From Smittium culicis (Eukaryota; Kickxellomycota; Harpellomycetes; Harpellales; Legeriomycetaceae): DNA of 50,413 bases. The notes below the pieces were generated by a model. It searched no databases. It was not told where the DNA came from and saw only the letters and a list, made by a program, of their open reading frames with translations. The stretch lies in assembly GCA_001970855.1 (NCBI GenBank), contig LSSN01004744.1, positions 1 to 50,413 on the forward strand, written 5' to 3'. Positions 21,233 to 34,092 of the stretch are shown piece after piece; position 1 is the first letter of the stretch; each line of letters opens with the position of its first letter. The translations under genes were made by a program, and so were the position numbers.

Positions 21233-23969
21233 AGAAGTTCGTGATACCCTAAATAAAAGCGTTTATATAGTTTAATTATAATCAGCAAGTTAAAACTCAT
21301 TACATTTAATGACTTATTCTGTTCATCAAATACTTGTACTTAATTTGTGGTAAATAGTGTGCTTTATAGATAATTTCTAAATTTTCGATTGCTCGTAGTT
21401 CAATACTATAGTATTTTACTACCCAGCCTCCAATCATCTGTAGTAAATAGAATTAAATAGCGAAATGCAAATATAAAATCCACTCGCACTATAGGAAAAT
21501 CCTCACTTTGAAAAAAAAAAAAAAAAATACTTCTCGTATAATAAACGCCTTTAAAAAAAAAAAAAAGATCAGAGCTTGTAATCTAATTTTCATTTATATA
21601 AATTTTCCTACTTTCAGATGTATATCAAGTATAATTTCATAATTCTGCAATTAAGAGTTAATTTAATCTATTATAAATATACATGCTTCAAACTTGCTTT
21701 AATTTCTACATTAATATATTCTTGATTTAATAACCATCACTTCAATCCAATTTGCTGATACTTATCAAAAGTATATAAAAAATAAACAGCGTACTTGCGT
21801 ATTTTTATCCCCTTATAATATTGATTAACTCGTCTTTTTTTTATTCAATATATAATCTGTTGTTTTTTTTTAATTTTATGGTCAATATTAAAAAAAAAAG
21901 TTAGAGAATAACCTCGAATTTATCCCTGGATTTTTGCCAATTTATTTTCTTTTTTTAGCAAAATGAACTATTTTTTTGTAATTTCAGAAAACGCATTTCA
22001 GGAATCATCCGTCATGGTTTCAAATTAAATAAAAAAATTCTTATACAAGTTTTTTCTTTCTTAAGACAAGTTACAGTATATTTTTAATAAGCTCAAATGT
22101 AATCTTGATTATGATTATATTGCATAGATGCTTGAGTTGCAATTATCGCGTATTTATTGCCACATTCACAAAAGTCATGTATCTTCAAAAATATTCAGTT
22201 TTTTTTTATATTTATATTTATATTGGATGTTGTTGTACCTTTAGATATACTTCTATCTCCTCGAACAAGCTCGTTTTTTTATTTATTAATTTAGATAACT
22301 TATTCAATTCTTGCATTTATTAGTTACTACCAATAAAGCTAACCTATAAACTTTATTAAAAAAAATTGCACTGAATTTTTCCTTCTAAATTCACATTTAC
22401 ATCATTTTTTTATATTTGTATCATTTTATATTTCCGAGTATGCAATTCACAGATACATCTTTAAAACGTCAAAATTATGTGTAATTTTCCTCGCAAATAT
22501 AATTTTTTTCCCTTATTAGTCAACTTGAATGCATTTTGAATTACCTGGTACCGCATATATTATACCAAACTATTTCTTGTGAATCTTTATTAATTAAATA
22601 AGTAATTCCAATCCTGAAAACTATCTGATTTCGTATTATGTTATTTCTGATTCTGGATTTACAACATTTACTGTTCTATTTACTTTTTAAATTTCGTCAA
22701 ATGTTTAAATTTATTATTATCCCATTTCAGGGGAGGTTGGATTTTTTTGAACTACCAAAATTATTCAACCAAATGAAAAATCTTTAAATTAACATTAAAA
22801 TATATTATTTTATTGGCCAATTTCTTTTTGTATCCAATAACTAATGATTGATAAAAAGCTTTTCCAGTTATGATTTTTAATTAATCTATGAGTGTTGGCC
22901 CTTCCGGAAATGATTAAATAGTAATTAATTGCCCATTATAGATTAAAAATTTTTATTGTAAATATTCATTATCCTAACCACTTTTATCTTGGACTTTTAC
23001 TGCTTTGAAGTATACATATGAATTTAGCCTTTAATTTTGCACAAACCTAATAACGCCTATCTCGCCTTTTATCACTTTTGCGCGAGTACTTTTTAGAAAA
23101 AATAATAAAAAACAAGTAATATCCTAAATCTCGTACATATACATAGTATACATCTGCGAATAAATATTGACAATTATTTTAATTTTATACATTTTCTAAA
23201 AAATATTAATTCAAGCGAAAAAAAATTTTTTTTTTCGCTCGCAATTATCTATCTACAGCTTAGGAAATTTCTAGAAAAATGAATAAAGATAAAAAAATGT
23301 GACATGGTTCTAATCACCATTAAAAATAAACTGGTATATTCATAATAATAGTATTTTTATATTAATATTAGGGTAATGGCCCGATGATTAGATACAACTA
23401 CTATCCATGCAATTTACTATATCTTTTAATCATTAATAGATAACCTGCTTTTTCCGCATTACATTTTAGTACTTGTGATATTTCGCAGTTATAACTTGTT
23501 ATCATTTTAAATATTAATTTATTTAAACTAATAAAAGAAACAAGATTTTAGGTGTATCTAATTTTTTGCATTTTGTTTTTACTTGTTGGTATTTCAGCTA
23601 TAAATTAAATAATTAAAATTATGGAATAGATTATATCACTAAATATCATACTAACATGTATTACATTAATTCTAAAATTAATAAAGTTTTTTAAATTATC
23701 AGACGTTTTAGAAAACATTACCTCTCAGTATAATCTTATCAGTAATTCTTTACCAAAAAAAATACTATATAAATAATAAATTTGCTTATTGAGATTTGAT
23801 AAATAGTTTGAGCTTTTTTATTGACTAAAAATATATCTCATATTTTTCAAAACTTTAACGCTGTTGCAATATATTATTAAAATTATTTTCACATTCTATT
23901 TATTTGTATTTATACATATTTGAAATTTAAATTAAATACATAAAAAACATAGAGTAAATTGGATAAACT
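21233..23969. other. AT-rich intergenic region upstream of the LPMO gene
   Basis: About 2.7 kb, AT-rich, with A runs of 17 and 14 near 21511 and 21553. A 72-codon frame at 22105-22323 (Tyr/Ile/Phe low complexity) is not called. No RNA gene or repeat was recognised. Confidence 0.6.
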
Positions 23970-25679
23970 ATGGTTAATTTCGGATTATTTGGTATTGTAC
24001 CGCTGCTAATTCAAACTTGCTATGGTCATATGGCTATATCTGAGCCATGTGTTAGGAACAGCCCTAGAAATGAGTGTAATGAGAATAATCGAAGCGGGAA
24101 ATTTGATTATGATGTAACTTCGCCTATAGGAAAAAGCGGCTTAGTATGGAAACCTCTTTGTAGATGGGATGGAGAAAAAGATAGAACCAATCCTTTAACT
24201 TGGTATGCTGGTCAAACGGTTAAAGTTGAATTTTTCCCTGGCGGTGCTACTCACAATGGAGGCCATTGTCAATTTGCCCTTTCATACAACGGTGGTGCCG
24301 ACTTTGTGGTTATCAAAGATGTCTTCAAACACTGTTTTTTCAAGGATCTCAGCTTTGATTACAATAATCAGGTACGTGAGTATGAAATTGAGTTACCTCA
24401 TAACCTACCTTCGTCAGATAACGTTGTTTTCGCCTGGACTTGGATAAACGCAATCGGTGACCGTGAATATTATATGAATTGCTTTGATGTCAATATAATT
24501 GGTAATGGGTCAGATAATTATACAGGAAAAAAACTCCTTATTGCTAATTATGGACCCTCAACACCACATATTCCTGAGTTTAATGGAAACTACGAAACTG
24601 GGATGGATTTGCTTATGAGTCGCCCTAAAATGACAGTCTATAGCAATGATATTACCTTACCTCCTAAAATCGATAATAACCAAAGCAATAGTATTATGAG
24701 TGAATATAAACCTAAAGCAGTTGAAACTGAAGTAGTTGAGAATGATCAAAATGCTATATTAATCGAACCTGAGACAGATATATATTCTGAAAATAAGCCT
24801 AGCTCTGTAATCAGCGAAAAAGATAGTTTAGTTTCGAAAAAAAAGAAAATCAAAAATAATAAGACTAAGACTAAGAACAAAAAAAATAAAAATAGAACCA
24901 AAAGTAACACAAAAAAATCGTCCAAGATTGATAGGCCTAATATTCCTGAAACTCAAGAAAATCTACCTTTGAATAGAAATAAAAATTTCTATGACGAAAC
25001 CATCGACAACCACTTCAAGGACCCGAATATGAAAGATGATTATATATTCGTCGATGATGACCTATTTTTTGTTGGCGGTCCAGCTGTTGCTCTTGAAGAA
25101 AAAGAAACTAAAAATTTACTTGGAAATATAGCAACCGATAATGGTTATAAAACTGATACTGATTTTCAGCCTTTTTACAAAAAAACCCCCAACTATTTTC
25201 CAAGCATGGCTATAGACACTAATATTTATAATGATATGGATGCAAGTTATGTTACAAATACTGAAGCCAAATATGACCCACAAGAGCACTTTGATTCATA
25301 TCTAGATGAGAAAAGTCAAAGTTATTCATATGAAGCTTCTGAAGTCGATACAACCGTGACAGTAACAAGTACCATTTACATGACGCTAGAAGGTGATTTT
25401 GAAGACACATTAAATTCCAAATCACTTCCTTTCGAACAAGATGAAATTATGGAATCTATTAATGTAAATACTATAGATTTTGATAAGAAGAACAATAGAA
25501 CTAAAAAATCTCATAAGAGAAGAAAAAGAAAAAATCAAATCCAAACTGAAACTGAAACTGAGGCCACTAATCACTTAATGACTGTATCAAGCATTGCTAA
25601 AAAAATGAGAAAGAATAGGGTTAAGAAACGATGCAAAAAGCACAAAAAATACCTATTAAAAACCTATGAGCGGAAATAA
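23970..25679 (+). CDS. Secreted AA11-like lytic polysaccharide monooxygenase with long basic tail
   Basis: A single exon of 569 residues. Residues 1-19 are a signal peptide ending CYG, so cleavage would expose His20 as the N-terminus, the first half of the copper histidine brace. The second His is His95 in GGATHNGGHCQFALSYNGG. A Tyr at 167/168 in GDREYYMNCFDVNI is the likely axial residue, preceded by VVFAWTWINAIG. Cysteines at 27, 36, 64, 100, 122 and 171 fit disulfides. This pattern matches the AA11 chitin-oxidising family. Beyond about residue 200 there is a ~370-residue low-complexity extension: acidic/Asn-rich stretches, a Lys-rich block at about 290-320, another around 500-515 and a strongly basic end (KKRCKKHKKYLLK). 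N-glycosylation sequons occur at N179 and N183. The likely substrate is chitin, either of the fungal wall or of an insect cuticle (inference). The start at 23970 is fixed by the signal peptide. Confidence 0.87.
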   Translation: MVNFGLFGIVPLLIQTCYGHMAISEPCVRNSPRNECNENNRSGKFDYDVTSPIGKSGLVWKPLCRWDGEKDRTNPLTWYAGQTVKVEFFPGGATHNGGHCQFALSYNGGADFVVIKDVFKHCFFKDLSFDYNNQVREYEIELPHNLPSSDNVVFAWTWINAIGDREYYMNCFDVNIIGNGSDNYTGKKLLIANYGPSTPHIPEFNGNYETGMDLLMSRPKMTVYSNDITLPPKIDNNQSNSIMSEYKPKAVETEVVENDQNAILIEPETDIYSENKPSSVISEKDSLVSKKKKIKNNKTKTKNKKNKNRTKSNTKKSSKIDRPNIPETQENLPLNRNKNFYDETIDNHFKDPNMKDDYIFVDDDLFFVGGPAVALEEKETKNLLGNIATDNGYKTDTDFQPFYKKTPNYFPSMAIDTNIYNDMDASYVTNTEAKYDPQEHFDSYLDEKSQSYSYEASEVDTTVTVTSTIYMTLEGDFEDTLNSKSLPFEQDEIMESINVNTIDFDKKNNRTKKSHKRRKRKNQIQTETETEATNHLMTVSSIAKKMRKNRVKKRCKKHKKYLLKTYERK

Positions 25680-27697
25680 ATTGAATAAAAAACAATGACA
25701 CCTTAAAATATTTACATTTTTAAAAGCAAAAATAAATTGAAAGAAAAAGAAAAATAATGAGACCTTTGTGTATTAATAAATCATATCACAATCTCAAATT
25801 AATCTTTTTTTTTTTATAGCTAGTATTTCTAAAGAGTGATACTCAATAGCAACCAGCTTTACTATTATAATAAATATTTTTATTTTTTTCGTTATTTTTC
25901 CTCTTGCACACATATTATCACCAATAAATTAATTTATTTCGTGATATTAGAATAGTTATATAGAGTATGTATTAAGCTAGTTTTAAATGAAATAAAAAAC
26001 ATTAGTCTAAAAAAAACTTGAGTATATTAACCTTTGATATATATACTATTGATTTTTTTAAATAGTAGTCGTACATTTTTGAAATTATACTTTTGATATA
26101 AAGCACTCTGTTCATCAGTAACGCTATTTTCACAGACTAAGTACCCGTATATAATTAGATTTTATTCATAAAATAGTTGGTGGTAATAAATTAGCTAAAA
26201 GAAATAATATTGATGATATTTTTTTTTGTGTGTTGATTCAATATATGAGGGATTCTGTATGAAGAAAGCACTTAATTGAGTTTTAGTTATTGGCTTGGAT
26301 ATTCTTTGATTGTAAAAACTATCGGCTAAATTTATGAGGCATTTCAAACTTTCTATTTATTCATTTAATTTTGAATCTTTTATTTGCTAAATTAAGAAAC
26401 GATTTTACTCATTGGTCATTAATCTTTTATGTGAAATATACACTATAAAACTTTACACTATAAAATGCTTCCTTGATAAATAATCTCCCGTATAACAAAA
26501 TGTTATGGATATTTTAGGTAAAGTTACAATAGCGCTTTTGCAAAATTCTTTGGCTTTAAAAAGTTTTTATATTTATTTGCTCCAGTTAAAGATCTTTTAA
26601 ATTCTATCAAATATTTCATATAATCGAAAAACCAGTCTCTTTTTATCGAGATAATTTTTTTTGATGCTTTTTTTCAATAAATAATTTACATTATGTATTT
26701 GCAATTTATTATTAATCTAAACTATTTAGAAATAAATGAAATATCAAAATATCTAGCCAATTTCTTTGTTTTTATATTCCAGAAAAGTAAAGTATTCAAT
26801 GAAAATATTTATCCTTAGTATATGAATATTTGATCTAGATAATAATTACTATTTTAATTAATTAAAAAAATCAAATAAAAAATAATTAATTGGAAATTAA
26901 ATATATGTTAGAGATCATATTTTTTTGCAATTAAACTTATATTTAAACATTATTATAACACATCTTATAGTATCAAAAATTCACTTACAACTTTAAATAA
27001 TTTTTTAATTAAAAATCGAAAGATTCTTAATAAATTCAAACTCTAATTACATGAACAGAGTAAAAAAATATTTAAATACTAAAATCAAAACCAGAATAGT
27101 GGCTTTTAAAACTATTAGATTTTAACAAAATCCTTAATTAAGGAATCTCAAAAAGTTATGTCTTATACAATTTTTATTTTTTATTAATTTAATGTTATCA
27201 AAAAAAAATCATTTAAATAAAAAAGAAATGTTAAATTTCTATGATATCATACTCTTTTTATTTAATTATTCTTTGTGAAGTTAATGAATGAAAATTTTTA
27301 ATGTCATAGTGAAAATATATACAATGATATTTTGGTTAGGATATGCTGTTTCGCGATAGGTATTTTGGGTTAGAATGCTATTGATGACGTTTGATTTACA
27401 AAAAAAAAAAAAGCGATTTTTTGATTTATATTTCATTGACTTTTTGAGGCTTTTTTTTTTATGTTTTTTATGGCGAAAAAATTGAATTAAAGGCTAGTAA
27501 ATCAGTTTTATACGGTTTTTATGTTGATTTTTATGTTTTACTATTACATAATTGAGATTCTGGTAATAAGTCTTTTCTTAAGTATTATCCACTTAATTTA
27601 TTATTCTTAACTTAGGTTTGAGATTTTTTTTGAGCTCTTCATTATTCTGGTATTTTAATTTTTTGAATTATTTTTTTGAGAATAATTAAAATAGATT
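25680..27697. other. Convergent intergenic region, AT-rich
   Basis: About 2.0 kb between the convergent LPMO and Medusa-like genes. AT-rich, with no ORF carrying motifs. 27290-27690 is T/G-biased and is probably the 3' flank of the minus-strand gene. Confidence 0.6.
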
Positions 27698-30600
27698 TTA
27701 ATTATTCCCCACGTTTCCTAAAAACGATTCAATTTGATAGCTTTGATTTAATGAAAACTCTAATGGTTTACTCTCAGTATCTTTTTCAATTTTTTTATTA
27801 TACATTGGATAGCTAGGGAAAATTTCAGGATTATCAGTAGGATATTTACATAAACCCCCGATAGCTGTCGCAAAGCTTTCGTTTGAGCCCTCTTCAAAGT
27901 TATGAAATCCCCAGGGATGCAAGTCAGACTCAAATATATTCAATGAACTACAAGAAGTTACATCAGTTATCGAATTTGAAATTGTGTTTTCATTTGTTTT
28001 ATTTTCTAATATAGATTTAAAGCTGAGTTTGGTGTTTATATTATTTTGATCAAATATGTTTCCATCGTTTCCTCCTATTATCAAAGTTACGCTTTCTTTA
28101 TTTAAATCTTGAGACAAAGATTGAGGCTCGGATAAGCTGTACTCGAACTTGCTTGCAGAATAGTTTGAGCTTGCTTCTTGTTCAATGTCTATATTTTCAC
28201 TTTCTTTAGGATACAGAGTTCGACTATCTGCAGTATTAGATTCAAGCTTATATTCGTTTATTCCAGTAAATTTGCTAGAGCCATCAATGACTATTGAATC
28301 ATTTTTGCAAGGATTATTAAAGTTGTCCAGAAACTTTTGGTTCTCGATATTTTCTTGTATTTGATTGCTGTGTTCATTTGAATCGATATTATTTTCGTAA
28401 AAAATGTTTAATTGTCCATTTATTAGATGAGAGTCGAACGCTTCGCTGATTTGACTGTTTTTTAAATACATTTCATTATAGTTTATTAATGGGTTATCTC
28501 TAATAAACTTTTCTATGTCATCAATAGTGGCATTTTCGCTAAAAATTTTATCTTGATCTAGCTTGTTCGAATTTATACTATTAATATTTTCTGAATTCCT
28601 TGAACATTCATCCACACTTGAATAAATTGTGGTATTTTTTTGTAAATCTTGATATCCTCGTGAATTAACTTGAACGGTGTTGCCATTTTGATCTGTTTGA
28701 AAATTAAATTCAAATTCTGGTTTAGGATTTTTACTTTCGAATTTGTTATATTGGTGAGAATTTTCGGGCTCTGCAGATTCTACTTCTTCATAGTTTCTTT
28801 TCTTAGACTTTTTGGGAGCTTTGGAATTTTTGTCTTTATCTTTTTGTGGGGTTTTTATTTTCTCCAAGTTCCCTTCACTATTAATTCTATTGTTTTTAAT
28901 CGCTTTTTTATGAGGATACCCTGAAACGAATGAAGTTGAATCAATAGTTTTTGCATGATTTGATATAAATTTATTTTTTTTAGCGCTGGATACAGTTGAA
29001 TAGTTAAAATTTGTTGGCAATAAAGGAACATCCTATTTTTTAAATAAATTAATGGTATTAATTAGATATAAAATTTTTTTCTATTTACTATCAAGTACAT
29101 ATAATTTAAAATTAAATTGGATCTTACCCTTGATGTAATTTCACTTTGGAAGGTTGGTGGCAACAGATTTTTTTTAATTGGATATTTTTTTATTGGAATG
29201 GCTCTTTTAGAAGAGTTACAACTAGAAGTGTATTTTCCGATGATCTTTACCAAAGCATTAGATAAAGATTTCCATTTAAAAACTTTCACATCTTTTTCTA
29301 TATTCCGTGGCTTTGGGTTGGGATATGCCATTATCAATTTATAAAAATCAGATGACTCTGGCTTGCACTTACTAGCAGTTAATGGTCTGAACCCTTCAAG
29401 ATTTCGTCTTATTCTATTCTTTTCTTCAACGCTAAACCTTACGGAAATAAGAGACTCAAGGAGATGGATACAATCGACGCTGGTTATGAAATATTCCTTT
29501 TTTGCTTCCCAGTAAATACAGGATATAACTATACTTGAAGGATTTCTTTCATACGAGTTTATTGGACTGAATGAGCATATAATATTATTTGCTTCATTAT
29601 ATTTCCAAAATTGCACTAGTCGTCTCTTGCATGCTATTTCTTCGGCATTCCAATTCAAAGTAACTGAATCAAGGCATTCTTTAAAAATTACGTTCGTTTT
29701 ATTTAGTAGAGAGTTTGGTAGCGTCATAGATCCATTACTTAAATCTATTCCAGAAAACTTAAACGGAGAGTTTGAAATATATAATGGAGATGAAAAATTC
29801 TTTTGGTTAACTTGGTTTTGGTATATGTTTATATTAGGCGTTTCACCTAATTTAAATATAGAGGAGCTTTTCTCTATACTTCCTGTTACATTCGTTTTAT
29901 ATTTTGTATTTTTGTAACCAGAATTGAATGCTTGGTCTATTCCTAAGCCTTGATTGAAGTCAATTTTATAATTTCGACTATCTTGATCTAAACTTAGTGC
30001 TCCAATTTTTGGATCTTTTATTAAGCTTTGGTTGTACGAGTTTACTCTGTTGACATTCTGATTATTATCACATTCTTGACTTTCGTTGATTACTAAATCT
30101 CTAAAGCTCCTTTGAGAATTCTTTATCAAAATACCATCCTCTTTTAACTGCTCTTGAAAATTCGAGACGTTTAAAGTGTTCTTGTTTTCATTTTTTTTAT
30201 TTTCTAATGATCCCAGACCATTTTGAAAAAAATCATTGCTATTGAGAAAATATCTATTGCTAAAATCTTCGCTTTTGTTTGAAATACTGATCAAATTGTC
30301 ACTGTAATTGTTTCCTAAAATTGATTTATATAAATTTAAATATAAATATAAATTTTATTGCAAAATGTTACACTTACCTTGAGTGTAGTTATTTAGATTT
30401 GTTATGTCAGATTGTGCCAAAAAATGACTCAATAAAGAGCTATCATACTTTATCTTCCCTTGGTCGACGCCACCCATCAAGCTATTATTAATGTAAGCAT
30501 TTTCAATTCCAATATCTGAAGCCCAAAGTTGGTTCTGTACATTAGAACAAATGTAATTTTCGGCTCTTTTTTCATTTGCAGAATTCTCCCAGTTAAATAA

Positions 30601-30954
30601 CATCCCGCTGTATACATTTGGGTCATTGTAGCCAATGTAATTTTGATTGCTTGTGCTGTACTGAGTATTTGGCTGAAAATTTGATATTTCTGGGTTAGAA
30701 ATTCTGGAATTCCGCAAACTATCACTGTTATACATTCTGTATTTGTTATCTACCATCTGATTATTTCCGTTAGGTTCGAACTGTAATGACGAATCGTTTT
30801 CGATTCGATTATTTGAAATGCCACAGTTTACTAAGTTACTGTTAACATTGTCCTTTGAAATTATTGAAGTAATTGATGACATATTCGCCTGATCGTTTTT
30901 ACTTTTGCTGTCGTTTTGATTTTTTACTTCATATGCATGAGGTAGAAGTATCAT
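27698..30954 (-). CDS. medA: Medusa-like developmental regulator (DUF7082 protein)
   Basis: Three exons on the minus strand: 30954-30378, 30314-29128, 29032-27698. Introns are 63 bp and 95 bp, both GTAAG donors with TTTTAG or AAATAG acceptors. The product is 1032 residues. The conserved domain lies at about 400-560: CKRRLVQFWKYNE, then IVISCIYWEAKKEYFITSVD, FSVEEKNRIRRNLEGFRPLT, FYKLIMAYPNPKPRNIEKDV and VFKWKSLSNALVKIIGKYT. This is the block I know from Aspergillus MedA and relatives (Fusarium Ren1, Magnaporthe Acr1), nuclear regulators of conidiation and adhesion. The flanking ~400 and ~470 residues are Asn/Ser-rich and likely disordered. A Lys-rich cluster in exon 3 (APKKSKKRNYEEV) is a plausible nuclear signal. 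The protein is longer than A. nidulans MedA (about 660). The start is the first ATG of the open frame; an extra upstream exon cannot be excluded. Orthology to MedA is inferred from one domain. Confidence 0.87.
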
Positions 30955-32634
30955 TATCAAAATTGATCAATTTTATTTCAAAAAGAAAAACAACAGTAAT
31001 ATTCGGAATTCTGGCTATTATATAGAAGCTGGTAGTAATGGTGATGCTATTTAGAGGTAATTACTTTTACTGAAAAAAAGATATTATAGTTCTTATAGTT
31101 ATTGTTAAAAATACACGAAGTGGAGTGAAATGCAAAATTATAAACAAAATAAAAACTAGTAATTTCGTTTTTTAATTTGTGAAAAAATGCCAAAAAAAGT
31201 CCTTTAGCTTATTTATAATATATTTTTATGGAAATGTTGATGAGTTTCGTAAATATAGCACAATATGCAAAAGGAAAATGCTTCTATATGTAGTATTTCT
31301 ATTTCTCGTACTTTTTAAAATATATATTAGAAAAAAATATATACATATACTTTAAAACACTTTACTGTTTTTTAAATAATCTAAAAATCATTTCCTAATA
31401 ACACCTTTTTTGAATAAAAAATAAGTTTCCGTTTAACACCCCCCCCCCCCATACTTGCTGTCATATTTTTGGTATCAAAAAGCTAAAAAAATTTTATATT
31501 TATTTTTATCTGAAAAAACTGTACGTAGAAATATGCTATTTAGGGCTTATTTCCAAAAGATAAAGATTCTGATTCGAAAACTATTTAGAATGATAAATAT
31601 ATCCCAAAAGTCTGAGTTTACCAATTACATGAAATAACTTTAAAAAATGGGGAAATATTTTTTGCTTAAATTTATAGTACATTAGTTTTAAATGATTCAT
31701 CAAAGCGGGGTTTCACTTTTTTGACCTCCTCTCCGCGTCAAAGCTTTATTCAGACGAATAAAAAAATTAATAATGAATCTTTCTAATTAAATTATTCATT
31801 TTCTTGTGTTTATTTCTATTATAGGTAGATATGGAATTTACTTTCTATTATATATGAATTTTTTGATCCGCAGTTGAAGAGTACTTTCAACTTTCAGCTG
31901 AGTTAAAAACTATAAAAATTTTACTGGATTTATTTAACTTATTTCTTAAGAGCTTTATCAAAAAATTAATATAGGAATTTTAATATCGCACAGTTTTGAA
32001 AAGCACCCATACTATTTCCTATTATTTTAATTATTTTTTACAAGTATATGTATAAATGCTCAAGTTTAATCATTTATACTATTAAACTTTATTTAAAAAA
32101 ACGATGTACTTTGTCAATAAAAATTTTGAAATTTTTTTATAGTCTACTAAATTTACGGTGGAGGTAATAGTCTAGCTTTTATATGGAGAATTCTTTACTA
32201 GGAGATCACGTTTAGGCATTTATAATTACAGCGCGAGTAATTTCTTATTGATTTATAACCCAATGAATAATATCATCGATTATATTTAGCAAATTTACTT
32301 GCAAATTGTAATGAATAAAAAGGGGTGAAAGAATAAAGTGCCTTTCCAATACAGCCAACGATAATAGTAGCTTTAAATTATTTTTTCAATAATATTAAGT
32401 TTCAACTTAGTACCATCTTCGTTCAGGATCACTCAAATGATAAATACAAGTATATAATTTATATACCTTGGAATATACATATTTATCGCTGAAGAGAAGA
32501 TTATTTAGTTTATTCTTTGTGAAGAGAGCACTTTTAGGCATAAAGATTTACGGTACATAAAGCCGCATAAAAAGTTAATAGCCAGCAAAAAAGGGTAGAA
32601 CTATTTTGATAGTAAATACTAATTTCAATATCAA
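30955..32634. other. 5' flank of the Medusa-like gene, AT-rich, no gene
   Basis: About 1.7 kb with no motif-bearing ORF. It contains a C12 tract at 31439-31450. The long 5' region before the start of a developmental regulator could hold control elements, but none can be named. Confidence 0.5.
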
Positions 32635-32829
32635 TTAACCCTTTCACGGGCTATAGACTATTTTTAATAAACCAAATTTAGCAAATTAGGTTCAATAAAG
32701 AAAACATAATCCGAGAAATTAATAATAATTAGTTTATTTTAAAATAGCTGCAAATAATAAAATTAATATTAAAAATAAGCGAATCAATAAATTCTTTTGA
32801 TTTAAGAGTGTTGGATGGAAAAGTGTTAT
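32635..32829 (-). mobile_element. TTAA MITE, copy 4 (right end decayed)
   Basis: The element spans 32639-32825 (187 bp). The left flank TTAA is at 32635-32638 and the left end CCCTTTCACGGGCTATAGAC is intact. The right end, reversed, reads CACTTTTCCATCCAACACTC and the right flank is TTAT, one base off TTAA. Same orientation as copies 1 and 2. The mutations at one end suggest an old, immobile copy. Confidence 0.75.
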
Positions 32830-33895
32830 ATAAAAATCAAAATACCTTTCGAATTCAGTCAATTAAAATCTTTTTTTTATTCAGTCCAATAACTACTATC
32901 TGCAACAAAGCGCTTTCTTACTTCAGAATCTCACTAATTCTCTTTGAAATAAGTATCCGCTTCTGAGAATGTACCCTTTTTTTCCAGTACACATAAATAG
33001 CAATTTATCTATAATAAAAATTATTTACCAAGTCCATTGATTTAATATGTTGCATTATTGGTTAGTTATCACACATTTTCTATTTGTAATTTTTTTGCAT
33101 TTTGGAATAAATATCCAAGAACAATGCAACGATGAAAATTTTAACCAGTAGTAACTATTAAATTATTTTTGTGGGGAACTGAATGAAAATAGTGACAATG
33201 TAGATCCTCAACGAACTAAGCACTTTGTTACACTTACACATTATTGAAGCGAATATTATATCAGTACTATTATTTTTTTTTTGACTGAAATCTTGAGTAA
33301 TTTTTATCTTCATAATAATTTTCGTTTTGCAAGTGATATTTGCTTATAAAAATTATAGGGTAAAAATTGTATATACAATTTCATATAAATTAATTGTTTT
33401 TTACTGTAAGTACCCTCTTCATAAAAAATCACCCATGTAATATACCCAATTTTATTTTATCCTGCAAATTATTTGCGGCTGAAAACTTAATTATCCTTAA
33501 TCTAACAACCAAGCTAAGAGATATACTAAAATAATCTTTAAAATTTATAATTTAAAATTATTATTCATAATTTACTTATTTTAGGATTATAGTTATATTA
33601 AAAATACATTCAAATTAATGTTTTTATTAATTAAGAGTATGTTGCCCTACTAATCATTTAAAAGATGTTTTTTGAAAAGAAAAAAAAAGAGAAAATTATA
33701 TCCCATGAGTTCAAAGCTAAGTTTTTTTAATCTGAAAAGTCCTGGTTTTCATTATTTTTGTTTTTTTTTATATAAACTTTTAATCAAATCAGTGAGCCTT
33801 AGATTTATTAAATTTTTTAAATCAAAAGCAGTTCTTTCTTTGAGGAGAGATTTCAAATCAAAAAATATCTACGCCGTAGACTCTTAGGATATATT
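32830..33895. other. AT-rich spacer between MITE copies 4 and 5
   Basis: About 1.07 kb, AT-rich. A 71-codon Lys/Phe/Leu-rich frame at 33672-33887 has no family signature and is not called. Confidence 0.5.
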
Positions 33896-34092
33896 TTAGC
33901 CCTTTCACGGGAGGAAGACTGATTTTAATCTTTCAAATCTATCAAACTAGATTCATTAAAAATAAAATAATATCGAGGTTCAAGCATTTATTGGTATATG
34001 ATATTATAGCAACAGATAACAAACTAGTTTTTAAACTATCATTGAATCACTAAATTGATTAATTTAAAGATTTTTAGACGGGAAATAGTTGA
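33896..34092 (-). mobile_element. TTAA MITE, copy 5 (decayed flanks)
   Basis: The element spans 33900-34088 (189 bp). The left flank is TTAG and the left end CCCTTTCACGGGAGGAAGAC. The right end, reversed, is CTATTTCCCGTCTAAAAATC and the right flank TTGA. Both flanks have lost the perfect TTAA and the right end carries several changes, but length, end order and internal blocks (GAGGTTCAAGCATTTATTGG) match the family. Confidence 0.7.
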
